Positions 26,567-35,328 of a DNA stretch of 64,000 bases are shown in pieces. The notes beneath the pieces were generated by a model. It was not told where the DNA came from. It did not search any database and saw only the letters and a list, made by a program, of their open reading frames with translations. Within the stretch, counting starts at the first letter, position 1. Each line of letters starts with the position of its first letter. A program made the translations under genes and the position numbers. The stretch is from CAG-877 sp045125935. Its GTDB lineage: Bacteria > Bacillota_I > Bacilli_A > RF39 > UBA660. The stretch is from positions 1-64,000 of the forward strand of contig JBGVNW010000014.1 of the NCBI GenBank assembly GCA_045125935.1. Direction: 5' to 3'.

Positions 26567-28525
26567 TCATGTCCCAACATATTGACTGTTCTTCTCGTCA
26601 AATGTTTGATCAGTTACACTGGGTTCAGTACCTTTAATAAAATACATTAATTTCTTCTTCTCTGATGTCTCATCTGCCGGTTTACCAGAGATTGGATCAA
26701 CTAAAACAGCTGAAACATTACTAGGCATTTCATACCATTCATCTTCTTTTCCTGCTTCATAACTCTCAACTGAATTAAACCAAATATTTTGTGCATATTT
26801 ATATTCAGAAGTATTTAAAGAACGATTATCATCATAACCAATCCATACAGCTGATACAATGTTTTTATTAAATCCAATATTCCAATTATCACCATTAGTA
26901 GTACCACTTTTTAATGAATAAGTATGAGTAAGTTTAGATGCAAGTGAAATAGCCGTTGGATAATTATAATCAATATAATCAGGATCATATGTTGCGGTTA
27001 ACAAATTATTTAAAATAAATACTATACTAGAATTTAAAACTAATTCTTTACTATTGTCTGCTTCATATAAAACGTTTCCTTCAGCATCAACTACTTTTTC
27101 AATTAAATGTGGTGTAACTTTATAACCTAAATTAGCAAAAGCTGAATAGCCTGCTGCCATTTCTATAATACTAATTTCATTAGTTCCAAGAGGAAGAGAT
27201 GGAATATTTTCTAATTTTGCAGTAATACCGACACGTCTAGCAACATTGATTAAAGCATCACTTCCTAAAAATAGGTGAGTTTTAACAGCATATATATTTT
27301 CTGAATAAGCAATAGCTGTACCCATTGAAATAGGTTTATTACCATATGTGTTATTATAGTTTCTAGGAGAATAATTACTTTGATCGCTAAAGGTAAAGGT
27401 AGTAGCCTCACTAGTAAATGCTGAACTAGAAGTAAACCCATTCTCTAAAGCTGCATAGTATAAATAAGGCTTCATAGTAGAACCAACTTGTCTCATAGAA
27501 TCAGTCGCTCTATTAAAAGAAGAAACATTATAATCTCTTCCACCAATAAGTGCAATTATACCACCTGTTTCAGGATTCATCATTACAGCAGCAGTTTCAA
27601 TTTCAGAATCGTCTGGAATCGTATTTTTAATAGTATCTTCTAGATTTTTCTGTGCAGAAATATCAAGATTAGTATAAATCTTTAATCCCTTACTATCACT
27701 ATAAGATAATGGAATAGAATCAATTGATTTTAATTCTTTAATAACTGCATCTTGATAATACATAAGTGTACTAAGTTCCTGTATTTCTTCCTCTCCATTA
27801 AAAATTAATTCTTCATTATAAGCCTCATTTTTTTCCTCCTCAGTAATAACTCCATTTTTAACTAGTAATTCTAAAATTAATAATTGCCTACTTTTAGCTA
27901 AATCATAATTATTTAAAGGAGAGTAATTAGCAGGAGATTTAGGAATACCTGTCAAAATAGTAGCTTCTGCAAGTGTTAAATCTTTTGCTGATTTATTAAA
28001 ATAAAACTTACTGGCATTTTCAATTCCATATTTACCATGTCCATAATTAATTGTATTTAAGTAGCCCTCTAAAATTTCATCTTTCGAATAATTGGCCTCA
28101 ATCTTCAATGTATACCACATTTCATCCCATTTACGTTTCCAAGTCTTATCAAAATCTAAAAATAAGTTCTTAGCATATTGCTGTGTAATAGTAGATGCTC
28201 CTTGTTTAGTAGAACCACTTACAATGTTGACATATCCAGCTTTTAAAATCCTAAGAAAATCAAATCCAAAATGTTTATAAAAGTTTTTATCTTCCGTATA
28301 AATAGTAGCGTTAATTAAATGTTCTGACATATCACTTAAAGATATCCATTCCTTAGATTCATTTCCTTGAAAGAAAACTTGTTCACTATTATCATATAAA
28401 ACTAAGCTATTTGCACTTGAAATTTCTGGTTTAGGAGAAGTTTTTACATATGCATAAATACCACCAATTCCAAGTATTACTAAAATAATCATAAGTTTAA
28501 TAAATTTAAAAAATTTTCTAATCAT
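26567..28525 (-). CDS. Class A penicillin-binding protein (PBP1 type)
   Basis: 652-residue bifunctional peptidoglycan synthase. N-terminal transmembrane anchor about 8-26. Glycosyltransferase domain GT51 about 55-230, with EDKNFYKHFGFD (catalytic Glu), QGASTITQQYAKN, KIEANYSKDEILEGYLN and YFNKSAKDLTLAEAT. Transpeptidase domain about 290-600, with SMRQVGSTMKPY (S-x-x-K), SEN and KSGTTN (K-S/T-G-T). It acts on the outer membrane face to polymerise and cross-link glycan. It has its own GGAGA binding site. Confidence 0.94.
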   Translation of the reverse strand: MIRKFFKFIKLMIILVILGIGGIYAYVKTSPKPEISSANSLVLYDNSEQVFFQGNESKEWISLSDMSEHLINATIYTEDKNFYKHFGFDFLRILKAGYVNIVSGSTKQGASTITQQYAKNLFLDFDKTWKRKWDEMWYTLKIEANYSKDEILEGYLNTINYGHGKYGIENASKFYFNKSAKDLTLAEATILTGIPKSPANYSPLNNYDLAKSRQLLILELLVKNGVITEEEKNEAYNEELIFNGEEEIQELSTLMYYQDAVIKELKSIDSIPLSYSDSKGLKIYTNLDISAQKNLEDTIKNTIPDDSEIETAAVMMNPETGGIIALIGGRDYNVSSFNRATDSMRQVGSTMKPYLYYAALENGFTSSSAFTSEATTFTFSDQSNYSPRNYNNTYGNKPISMGTAIAYSENIYAVKTHLFLGSDALINVARRVGITAKLENIPSLPLGTNEISIIEMAAGYSAFANLGYKVTPHLIEKVVDAEGNVLYEADNSKELVLNSSIVFILNNLLTATYDPDYIDYNYPTAISLASKLTHTYSLKSGTTNGDNWNIGFNKNIVSAVWIGYDDNRSLNTSEYKYAQNIWFNSVESYEAGKEDEWYEMPSNVSAVLVDPISGKPADETSEKKKLMYFIKGTEPSVTDQTFDEKNSQYVGT

Positions 28526-28596
28526 AATAATAGTCTCCTTTTCTTTATTAGTATTTAAATAAAAAAAGAAAATATGTATAAAATTTCCATCTTTTA

Positions 28597-28605
28597 TGCT
28601 ATAAT
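28597..28605 (+). promoter_or_regulatory. Extended -10 promoter for ywiB-argS
   Basis: TGC followed by TATAAT at 28600-28605; the -35 region (TATAAA, 28577-28582) is poor. The coding start is 31 bp downstream. Confidence 0.6.
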
Positions 28606-28636
28606 CTAAACTATAAATTTAAGGCGGTGGTGTAAT

Positions 28637-28990
28637 GTGAGAAAAAAAGTACGCATTACGACAATTAGTAATAATCATGAAGTAAGATATGATACTAAAG
28701 CAATTATTCATGACAATTCAATTGTTTATATTGAAAAAGATGATAAAAAGACTAAAACATACTTTAATTATGATAAAAATCAACTAATTAGAGAGAATAA
28801 AGAATTATCATTGAAATATAATTTTGATAAAGAGAAACAAACTACGGGACAATTGTTAGTTTATGAATTACAAAAATATGTAACTTTAAAAATAGTAACT
28901 AAAGAACTAGTCCGATGTGACTATAATATAGAAATAAAATTTTTAGTAGAAAATGAACCAATTGAATATAAAATCGAGGTGTTAAAATGA
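28637..28990 (+). CDS. ywiB: DUF1934 (YwiB) family protein
   Basis: 117-residue beta-rich protein, calycin-like family DUF1934. It begins RKKVRITTISNN and alternates charged strands. In B. subtilis ywiB directly precedes argS, as here. The start is a GTG at 28637 preceded by GGCGGTGG; the overlapping ATG two bases upstream runs straight into TGA. It overlaps argS by 4 bp. Function unknown. Confidence 0.8.
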   Translation: MRKKVRITTISNNHEVRYDTKAIIHDNSIVYIEKDDKKTKTYFNYDKNQLIRENKELSLKYNFDKEKQTTGQLLVYELQKYVTLKIVTKELVRCDYNIEIKFLVENEPIEYKIEVLK

Positions 28991-30735
28991 GTTTAATTAA
29001 AGATTTAGAAAAAGATATAATAAAAGTAATCAATGAAGCAGGATATAATGTAGCAGATCCGATGTTTCAACTATCTAATAGACCAGATTTAGGTCAATAT
29101 CAAATAAATTGTGCTATGAGTTTGGCAAAACAGTATGGTAAAAATCCAAGAGAAATTGCAACAGACATTGTAAATGAATTGGAAAAAGATTCTCGTTTTA
29201 CAAATATAAACATTGCTGGTCCAGGGTTTATAAATATAACACTTACAAATGAGTCTTTAGCAAATATGCTAAATATGATCAATAATGATATAAATGTAAA
29301 TATTGATAAAAAATCATCTAAAAAAGTAATTTTAGACTATGGCGGTGCCAACGTTGCTAAAGCATTACATGTAGGCCATTTAAGAAGTGCAAATATAGGA
29401 GAAGCATTAAAAAGATTAGCCAAATTATTAGGATATCAAGTACTAGGAGATGCTCATCTAGGAGATTATGGAAGACCATTAGGTTTTGTTGTATTGGAAA
29501 TTAAAAAAAGATATCCAAATTTAGCTTATTTTGATGAAACATATACAGGAGATTATAGTGAAGTAGAATTACCAATTACCAATACTGATCTAGAGCAAAT
29601 ATATCCATATGCTTCAGCAAAAGCCAAAGAAGATGAGGCGTATCTAGAAGAAGGACGAGATGTAACATATAAAATTCAAACCCATACACGTGGTTATTAT
29701 GACTTATGGAAAAAGGTTGTTGAAATTTCTAAAGCTGATATTAAAGAAATTTATGATGACTTAAATGTTCATTTCGAATTATGGCAAGGTGAAAGTGATG
29801 CAATGGAATATTTTCCACAACTTCAAGAGATATTTGAGCAAGCAAATCTCCTAGTAGAAAGTGAAGGAGCAAAAATTGTTGAATTAAAAGAAGAAACTGA
29901 TAATTCACCAATGCCACCGCTATTATTTATAAAATCAAATGGTACAATTTCTTATGAAACAACTGACTTAGCAACAATTCTAGAAAGAAAATTAAAATAT
30001 AATCCAGATGAAATTTGGTATTGCATTGATACAAGACAAGAATTACATTTTGAACAAGTGTTCCGTGCAGCCCGCAAGGCCAATCTTATAACAGAAGATG
30101 TAAATCTAGAAGTAGTTGGTTTTGGTACAATGAATGGTAAGGATGGTAAGCCATTTAAGACAAGAGACGGCGGAGTAATGTCTCTAAAAAATCTAATTGG
30201 CTTAGTTCATGAGGAAACATTAAAAAGAATTAATCCTCAAACAGTTCCAGAAGCAGAAAGAGAAAGTATTGCTAAAACAGTAGCTATTGCCGCTTTAAAA
30301 TATGCAGATTTCTTGCCATATCGTGGTACAGACTATATCTTTGAAGTAGAAAAGTTTGCTGATTTAGAAGGAAAAACAGGGCCATATCTACTATATTCTA
30401 CAATAAGAATGAAATCTCTTTTAGCCAAAGCAAAAGATATAGACTTTCAAAAATTACATATTCTAAACAGCCAAACAGAACAAGATATAGCATTAACTAT
30501 TTTAAATATGCCAAATATTTTAACTAAGTCAATTGAAGCAAAATCTTTAAATGATATTGCGGAATATTTATATAAATTAACTTCTTTATACAACAAATTC
30601 TATAATGAAAATAAAATTTTAGTAGAAGAAAATAAAGAATTAAGAGAATCTTGGTTAGTATTAACAAAAGTTGTATATGATATAAATACATTACTTTTAG
30701 ATGTTTTAGGAATTAGTGTCCCAGAAAAAATGTAA
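28987..30735 (+). CDS. argS: Arginyl-tRNA synthetase
   Basis: 582-residue class I synthetase. N-terminal additional domain about 1-105 (LSNRPDLGQYQINCAMSLA). The HIGH-like signature is ANVAKALHVGHLRS at about 119-132. In place of KMSK there is MNGKDGKPFKTRDGG, the usual ArgRS variation. A C-terminal DALR anticodon-binding domain spans about 455-582. It overlaps ywiB by 4 bp. No terminator is clear downstream. Confidence 0.97.
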   Translation: MSLIKDLEKDIIKVINEAGYNVADPMFQLSNRPDLGQYQINCAMSLAKQYGKNPREIATDIVNELEKDSRFTNINIAGPGFINITLTNESLANMLNMINNDINVNIDKKSSKKVILDYGGANVAKALHVGHLRSANIGEALKRLAKLLGYQVLGDAHLGDYGRPLGFVVLEIKKRYPNLAYFDETYTGDYSEVELPITNTDLEQIYPYASAKAKEDEAYLEEGRDVTYKIQTHTRGYYDLWKKVVEISKADIKEIYDDLNVHFELWQGESDAMEYFPQLQEIFEQANLLVESEGAKIVELKEETDNSPMPPLLFIKSNGTISYETTDLATILERKLKYNPDEIWYCIDTRQELHFEQVFRAARKANLITEDVNLEVVGFGTMNGKDGKPFKTRDGGVMSLKNLIGLVHEETLKRINPQTVPEAERESIAKTVAIAALKYADFLPYRGTDYIFEVEKFADLEGKTGPYLLYSTIRMKSLLAKAKDIDFQKLHILNSQTEQDIALTILNMPNILTKSIEAKSLNDIAEYLYKLTSLYNKFYNENKILVEENKELRESWLVLTKVVYDINTLLLDVLGISVPEKM

Positions 30736-30844
30736 AAAAATAGTTGTATTTATGTAAGATATGTGTTATAAGTTTATTGGTAATTTTATTACCCAGTCAA
30801 AAAATAGAAAAAATACATATAATGTTTTGATATAGGAGGTCAAC

Positions 30845-31294
30845 ATGGACTTAAAAAAGATGACTAAAGATGAATTAGAACTATTGTCAAATAAAGATAT
30901 TACTAACTTAATTCTTGAGGATAGTAAAAAATCAATGAATACAGCTGATTTATTTAAGAAAATAATTAAATTATTAGAATTACCTGAAAACATATTTGAA
31001 AAGAAAATTGCTGATTATTATACATCTCTAGCAACAGATAAAAGATTTGTTTTATTAGAAGATGGAACATGGGACTTAAGAAGTCGTCACACTTCAGATA
31101 AAGTTGTTAAAGTTACTGATGATGAAGACGAGGAAGAAACAGAAGAAAAAGAAAATGAAGATGAAGAAGAAGACGATTCATTATCTGAAGACTCATATGA
31201 TGATACAGATGAATCTGATTATGACGATGAAACTAATGAAGAATTAAAAGACTTAGTTATAATCGATGAAGATGAATTAGAACTAGAACAATAA
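30845..31294 (+). CDS. rpoE: DNA-directed RNA polymerase delta subunit
   Basis: 149-residue RNA polymerase accessory subunit of Bacillota. An N-terminal HARE-HTH domain (about 1-85, MTKDELELLSNKDI, DGTWDLRSRH) is followed by an extremely acidic Asp/Glu tail (about 90-149) that loosens polymerase-nucleic-acid contacts. The gene order argS then rpoE matches B. subtilis. A likely promoter -10 TATAAT is at 30818-30823, and the start has AGGAGG. Confidence 0.95.
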   Translation: MDLKKMTKDELELLSNKDITNLILEDSKKSMNTADLFKKIIKLLELPENIFEKKIADYYTSLATDKRFVLLEDGTWDLRSRHTSDKVVKVTDDEDEEETEEKENEDEEEDDSLSEDSYDDTDESDYDDETNEELKDLVIIDEDELELEQ

Positions 31295-31307
31295 TCTAGT
31301 TTTTTTC
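31281..31307 (+). terminator. Rho-independent terminator after rpoE
   Basis: AACTAGA (31281-31287) and TCTAGTT (31295-31301) form a 7-bp stem whose loop contains the rpoE stop; a long T-run follows. Confidence 0.8.
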
Positions 31308-31319
31308 TTCAAAAAAGTA

Positions 31320-31328
31320 TGATATAAT
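31320..31328 (+). promoter_or_regulatory. Extended -10 promoter for prfA-prmC
   Basis: TGATATAAT with TATAAT at 31323-31328; the prfA ATG is 30 bp downstream. Confidence 0.6.
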
Positions 31329-31358
31329 ACGTTTGAATTACAAGGAAAGGGTGAGACT

Positions 31359-32426
31359 ATGATCGAAAGATTAGAAGCTACACTAGAAAAATATCAATAT
31401 TTAGAAAATGAGCTTACAAAACCAGAAGTATTAAGTGATATTAAAAAGACTAGAGAATATTCAAAAGAAATGTCCTCAATTGAAGACATTGTTAATTGTT
31501 ACAAAAAATACAAAAAGGTTTTAGAAGACATTGAAAATACTAGAGAAATGACAAAAGATCCAGATCTAGGAGAAATGGCTAAAGATGAATTAAAAGCCTT
31601 AGAAGAAGAAAAAACAGTGCTAGACGGCGAATTAGAAATATTATTAATACCAAAAGATCCTAATGATGACAAAAACGTTGTTATTGAAATTAGAGGAGCT
31701 GCAGGTGGAGATGAAGCTAATATTTTTGCAGGTGACTTATTCAGAATGTATACAAGATATGCTGAAAAACAAGGAATGAGCTATCAAGTATATAATGCTG
31801 TAGATGGAACAGCTGGAGGATTCAGTCAAATAGAATTTATTGTAAAAGGAAAAAATGCATATTCTTTATTAAAATATGAAAGTGGATCACACAGAGTTCA
31901 ACGTGTACCAGTAACAGAGGCCAATGGCCGCTTACAAACATCAACCGCAACAGTTTTAGTAATGCCAGAAGCTGATGATGATATTGATATTCAAATTAAT
32001 CCTAATGATTTAAGAATAGATATTTATCGTTCAAGTGGATGCGGTGGACAAGGTGTAAATACTACTGATTCAGCCGTAAGAATTACTCACTTACCTACCA
32101 ATACAGTTGTTACTTGTCAAAATGAAAGAAGCCAAATTCAAAATAAAGAACAAGCAATGAAAGTCTTAAAGACACGACTTTATGAATTAGAATTACAAAA
32201 ACAACTAGAAGAGACTGGTGCTGAGCGTCGTAGTAAAATAGGTACTGGTGATAGAGCAGAAAAAATAAGAACATATAACTATCCACAAAATAGGGTAACA
32301 GATCATAGAATTGGCTTTACTACTAAGAACTTAGACAGAGTAATGGATGGCGATTTAGAAGATGTTATTAATGCTTTAATTCAAGAAGATCAAAAACGTA
32401 AATTAAAAGGAGAAACAGAAGAGTAA
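31359..32426 (+). CDS. prfA: Peptide chain release factor 1
   Basis: 355-residue RF1 that reads UAA and UAG. The stop-codon anticodon element PVT is in RVPVTEANGRLQT (about 186-198); the GGQ loop is SSGCGGQGVNTTDSAVR (about 225-241), whose Gln is the substrate of PrmC encoded next. Its stop overlaps the prmC start in TAATGA. Confidence 0.97.
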   Translation: MIERLEATLEKYQYLENELTKPEVLSDIKKTREYSKEMSSIEDIVNCYKKYKKVLEDIENTREMTKDPDLGEMAKDELKALEEEKTVLDGELEILLIPKDPNDDKNVVIEIRGAAGGDEANIFAGDLFRMYTRYAEKQGMSYQVYNAVDGTAGGFSQIEFIVKGKNAYSLLKYESGSHRVQRVPVTEANGRLQTSTATVLVMPEADDDIDIQINPNDLRIDIYRSSGCGGQGVNTTDSAVRITHLPTNTVVTCQNERSQIQNKEQAMKVLKTRLYELELQKQLEETGAERRSKIGTGDRAEKIRTYNYPQNRVTDHRIGFTTKNLDRVMDGDLEDVINALIQEDQKRKLKGETEE

Positions 32427-33250
32427 TGACAGTTGAAAATCTTCTGTTTTTTGCTAAACAGCATATACATTCTGATCATGCCAAAATACTTTTAGCTGAA
32501 CTTCTAAATAAAAATCCATTAGAACTTTTAAATTATCTTTCTGAAACAGTTTCATCTGAACAAGCAGAATTATTTAAAAAAGAAGTAATGGCCTTAGAAG
32601 AAGGAAAACCATTACAATATATTCTTGGAAATGTTAATTTTTATGGAAATAACTTTTATATAAATGAAAATGTTTTAATACCACGCTTTGAAACTGAAGA
32701 ATTAGTAGAGCAAACAATTAATTATGCAAAAAAGTTTTTCACAACACCTGTGGATATAATTGATTTAGGTTGTGGTAGTGGTGTAATAGGCTTAACTTTA
32801 GAAAAAAAACTTTCCACAAATTCTGTGGATTTAGTTGATATAAGTGAAAAAGCTCTAGAAGTTACCCACAAGAATTGTGAAAAACTATCTTCAAATGCCA
32901 ATTTAATTAACAGTGATATGTTCGAAAAGGTTACTAAAAAATATGATATTATTATAAGTAATCCACCATATATAAAAACAACCGAAGAAATTGAAGAAAT
33001 TGTTAAAAACAATGAGCCACATCTAGCTTTATATGCTGGAGAAGATGGCCTTGATTGCTATAGAAAGATTTTAAATAATATCACACCACACATGAAAGAA
33101 TGTTGCCTAATCGCTTTTGAAATAGGCATGACTCAAGCCCAACCAATTATTGAATTGGTAAAAGAAAATCTCCCTACTGCCAAAGTAGAAGTCAAAAAAG
33201 ACTTATCTGAAAAAGATAGAATGTTATTTATTTTTCAAAATCTTGAATAA
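32426..33250 (+). CDS. prmC: Release factor glutamine methyltransferase PrmC (HemK)
   Basis: 274-residue SAM-dependent N5-glutamine methyltransferase that modifies the GGQ of RF1 and RF2. Features: N-terminal helical RF-binding domain, LIPRFETEELVE at about 80-91, SAM motif IIDLGCGSGVIGLTL, and the active-site NPPY (SNPPYIKT). It is one base overlapped with prfA, so coupled. Confidence 0.96.
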   Translation: MTVENLLFFAKQHIHSDHAKILLAELLNKNPLELLNYLSETVSSEQAELFKKEVMALEEGKPLQYILGNVNFYGNNFYINENVLIPRFETEELVEQTINYAKKFFTTPVDIIDLGCGSGVIGLTLEKKLSTNSVDLVDISEKALEVTHKNCEKLSSNANLINSDMFEKVTKKYDIIISNPPYIKTTEEIEEIVKNNEPHLALYAGEDGLDCYRKILNNITPHMKECCLIAFEIGMTQAQPIIELVKENLPTAKVEVKKDLSEKDRMLFIFQNLE

Positions 33251-33262
33251 AAAAATAAACTT

Positions 33263-33295
33263 AACCTCACTATTATAATGAAAGTGAGGTTTTTA
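33263..33295 (+). terminator. Hairpin between prmC and spoIIR, terminator enclosing a ribosome binding site
   Basis: AACCTCACT (33263-33271) pairs perfectly with AGTGAGGTT (33283-33291), then TTTT. The 3' arm contains GTGAGG, the ribosome binding site for spoIIR starting at 33297. A TATAAT sits in the loop (33274-33279). Confidence 0.7.
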
Positions 33296-33296
33296 T

Positions 33297-33818
33297 ATGA
33301 AAAAAACTTTAATAATAATCGCAATAATTATATTAATTTTAAGTATTGGAAAAAATAAAACAGTAACAATTCCTTCGGAAGCAATTCGATTTAGAGTGAT
33401 TGCCAGTAGTAACAGTGCAGAAGACCAATCATTAAAAAAAGAAATAACCGCCAATATTTATAAAGAATTTACTAAATTAAATCTAGAAGATAGTAATATT
33501 AATAATATTAGAAATACTATTAAATCACAAGTTCCATTGGTTGAATCAATAGTTGAAAATACTTTAGAAGAAAAAAAATTAACAAAACAGTACAATGTAA
33601 ACTATGGGCTTAACTATTTTCCAGAAAAAGAATATAAAGGTGTGATTTATCCAGAGGGAGAATATGAATCATTAGTTGTTACGCTAGGAGATGGTTTGGG
33701 TGATAATTTCTGGTGTGTACTATTTCCTCCTCTATGCTTATTAGAAGCCGAAGAAACAGACACTACAGACGTAGAATATACTTCGTTTATAAAAGAAGTC
33801 ATTGAAAAGTACTTCTAA
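33297..33818 (+). CDS. spoIIR: Stage II sporulation protein R
   Basis: 173-residue secreted signal protein. In B. subtilis SpoIIR is made in the forespore and triggers SpoIIGA to process pro-sigma-E in the mother cell. N-terminal signal/anchor about 3-17; IPSEAIRFRVIASSNSAEDQ at about 26-45, the family's hallmark; C-terminal GEYESLVVTLGDGLGDNFW then CVLFPPLCLL. It follows prmC as in Bacillus. Its presence implies sporulation or recent loss of it; a sigma-F promoter is not evident. Confidence 0.92.
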   Translation: MKKTLIIIAIIILILSIGKNKTVTIPSEAIRFRVIASSNSAEDQSLKKEITANIYKEFTKLNLEDSNINNIRNTIKSQVPLVESIVENTLEEKKLTKQYNVNYGLNYFPEKEYKGVIYPEGEYESLVVTLGDGLGDNFWCVLFPPLCLLEAEETDTTDVEYTSFIKEVIEKYF

Positions 33819-33843
33819 ATCATAAAATATATAAGGTGATATT

Positions 33844-34371
33844 ATGCAAAACCTTATATATTTTTTTATTGCTATTGGTTTAAGTATGGATGCATTTTCT
33901 CTTGCTATAGCGTATGGTACTAATTACATAAAAAAAATAAAAGTAGTTTTCTTAAGTATTTTAGTAGGTATTTTTCATTATTTAATGCCATCTCTTGGCT
34001 CTGTAATAGGTTCTAAAATAGTCTTTTTAATTTCAAAGTCAAATTATATTATTAGTCTTGTCTTTTTTTTACTGAGTTATGAAATGTATAAATCTAGAAA
34101 CGAGGAACATAACGGTAATCTAACTAATTTTATATCATTAATTTTATTTGCTTTTACAGTAAGTATTGATAGTTTCTCAGTAGGCCTAGCTCTAGGAATT
34201 GAAAAAACCAATTTAAAAGTAGCATTTCTAATTTTTTCTTTAGTAAGTGCAAGTTTTACTTATACAGGATTAACTCTTGGAAATTATTTATCTAAAAAAT
34301 ATGGTAATAAAGCTACATATATAGGAATAATTATTTTGATTTTGATTGCAATCAAATATTTATTCTCTTAA
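33844..34371 (+). CDS. MntP/YtaF-family manganese efflux pump
   Basis: 175-residue membrane protein with six helices in two repeats. The repeated signature is seen as SMDAFSLAIAYG (about 15-26) and SIDSFSVGLALG (about 102-113), with conserved Asp residues. MntP exports Mn2+; the related YtaF is a sporulation protein of unknown role. Position after spoIIR suits either. AGGTGA binding site. Confidence 0.82.
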   Translation: MQNLIYFFIAIGLSMDAFSLAIAYGTNYIKKIKVVFLSILVGIFHYLMPSLGSVIGSKIVFLISKSNYIISLVFFLLSYEMYKSRNEEHNGNLTNFISLILFAFTVSIDSFSVGLALGIEKTNLKVAFLIFSLVSASFTYTGLTLGNYLSKKYGNKATYIGIIILILIAIKYLFS

Positions 34372-34398
34372 TTTACGTTGATTTACTTGATAAAGTGT

Positions 34399-34430
34399 CC
34401 AATTCATTGACAAAATTGGGTATTTTTTTT
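34399..34430 (+). terminator. Weak terminator after the MntP-like gene
   Basis: CCAATT (34399-34404) and AATTGG (34414-34419) form a 6-bp stem followed by a run of eight T. It overlaps the -35 of the fba promoter. Confidence 0.5.
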
Positions 34431-34435
34431 ATGAT
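34407..34435 (+). promoter_or_regulatory. Promoter for fba
   Basis: TTGACA (34407-34412), 17-bp spacer, TATGAT (34430-34435), 19 bp before the fba ATG. Confidence 0.7.
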
Positions 34436-34453
34436 TTAATTGGGTGATAATAT

Positions 34454-35299
34454 ATGTTAGTAAACTTTAATGAAATGCTAAAAAATGCAAAAGAAGGACA
34501 TTATGCAGTACCACAATTTAATATTAATAATTTAGAGTGGACAAAGTATATTTTGGAAAAATGTAATGAATTAAATATTCCTGTAATTTTAGGTGTTAGC
34601 GAAGGTGCAGCTAAATATATGGGAGGATTTTTAGTAGTAAGTGAAATGGTAAAAGCAATGGTAGAATCGCTAAAGATAGAAATACCAGTTTGTATTCACT
34701 TAGATCATGGTTCATCATTTGAAAGTTGTAAAGCAGCAATTGATGCAGGATTCACATCAGTAATGATTGATGGTTCAAAACATGAATTACCTGAAAATAT
34801 CAGAATAACAAAAGCAGTAGTAGATTACGCACATGAAAGAGGAATAAGTGTTGAGGCTGAAGTTGGTCACATTGGTGGAACAGAAGATAATGTAAGTGGT
34901 AATATTTTAAATGCTACATTAGAAGACTGTGTTGAATTATATGAAAATACTGGTATTGATTCTCTAGCACCAGCCTTAGGAAGTGTACATGGTTTCTATA
35001 AGGGTGAACCAAACTTAGACTTTGAAACAATGAAAAAAATAAATGATACACTACCAATTCCATTAGTATTACATGGTGGAACAGGTATTCCAGAAGATAA
35101 AATAAAAACAGCTATTTCTTGTGGTATATCAAAAGTAAATATTAATACTGATTTACAGGCAGTATGGAGTAAAGCTGTAAGAGAATTTTTAAGTGAAGAT
35201 GCAAAAGTTTATGATCCACGTAAAGTAATTGGTAGTGGAGAAGAAGCAATGAAAAATCAAATTAATAAAATTGTAACGATATTTGGAACAAAATTATAA
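34454..35299 (+). CDS. fba: Class II fructose-bisphosphate aldolase
   Basis: 281-residue zinc-dependent aldolase of glycolysis/gluconeogenesis. Zinc and catalytic motifs: IHLDHGSSFESCKAAID (about 80-96, His and Asp), EAEVGHIGGTED (about 134-145), LVLHGGTGIP (about 205-214) and NINTDLQ. It could also act on tagatose-bisphosphate, which sequence alone does not exclude. The order fba then murA matches the B. subtilis fbaA-murAB neighbourhood. Confidence 0.94.
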   Translation: MLVNFNEMLKNAKEGHYAVPQFNINNLEWTKYILEKCNELNIPVILGVSEGAAKYMGGFLVVSEMVKAMVESLKIEIPVCIHLDHGSSFESCKAAIDAGFTSVMIDGSKHELPENIRITKAVVDYAHERGISVEAEVGHIGGTEDNVSGNILNATLEDCVELYENTGIDSLAPALGSVHGFYKGEPNLDFETMKKINDTLPIPLVLHGGTGIPEDKIKTAISCGISKVNINTDLQAVWSKAVREFLSEDAKVYDPRKVIGSGEEAMKNQINKIVTIFGTKL

Positions 35300-35328
35300 A
35301 ATATAGTAGGTAAAGGCGGAGGTGTAGA

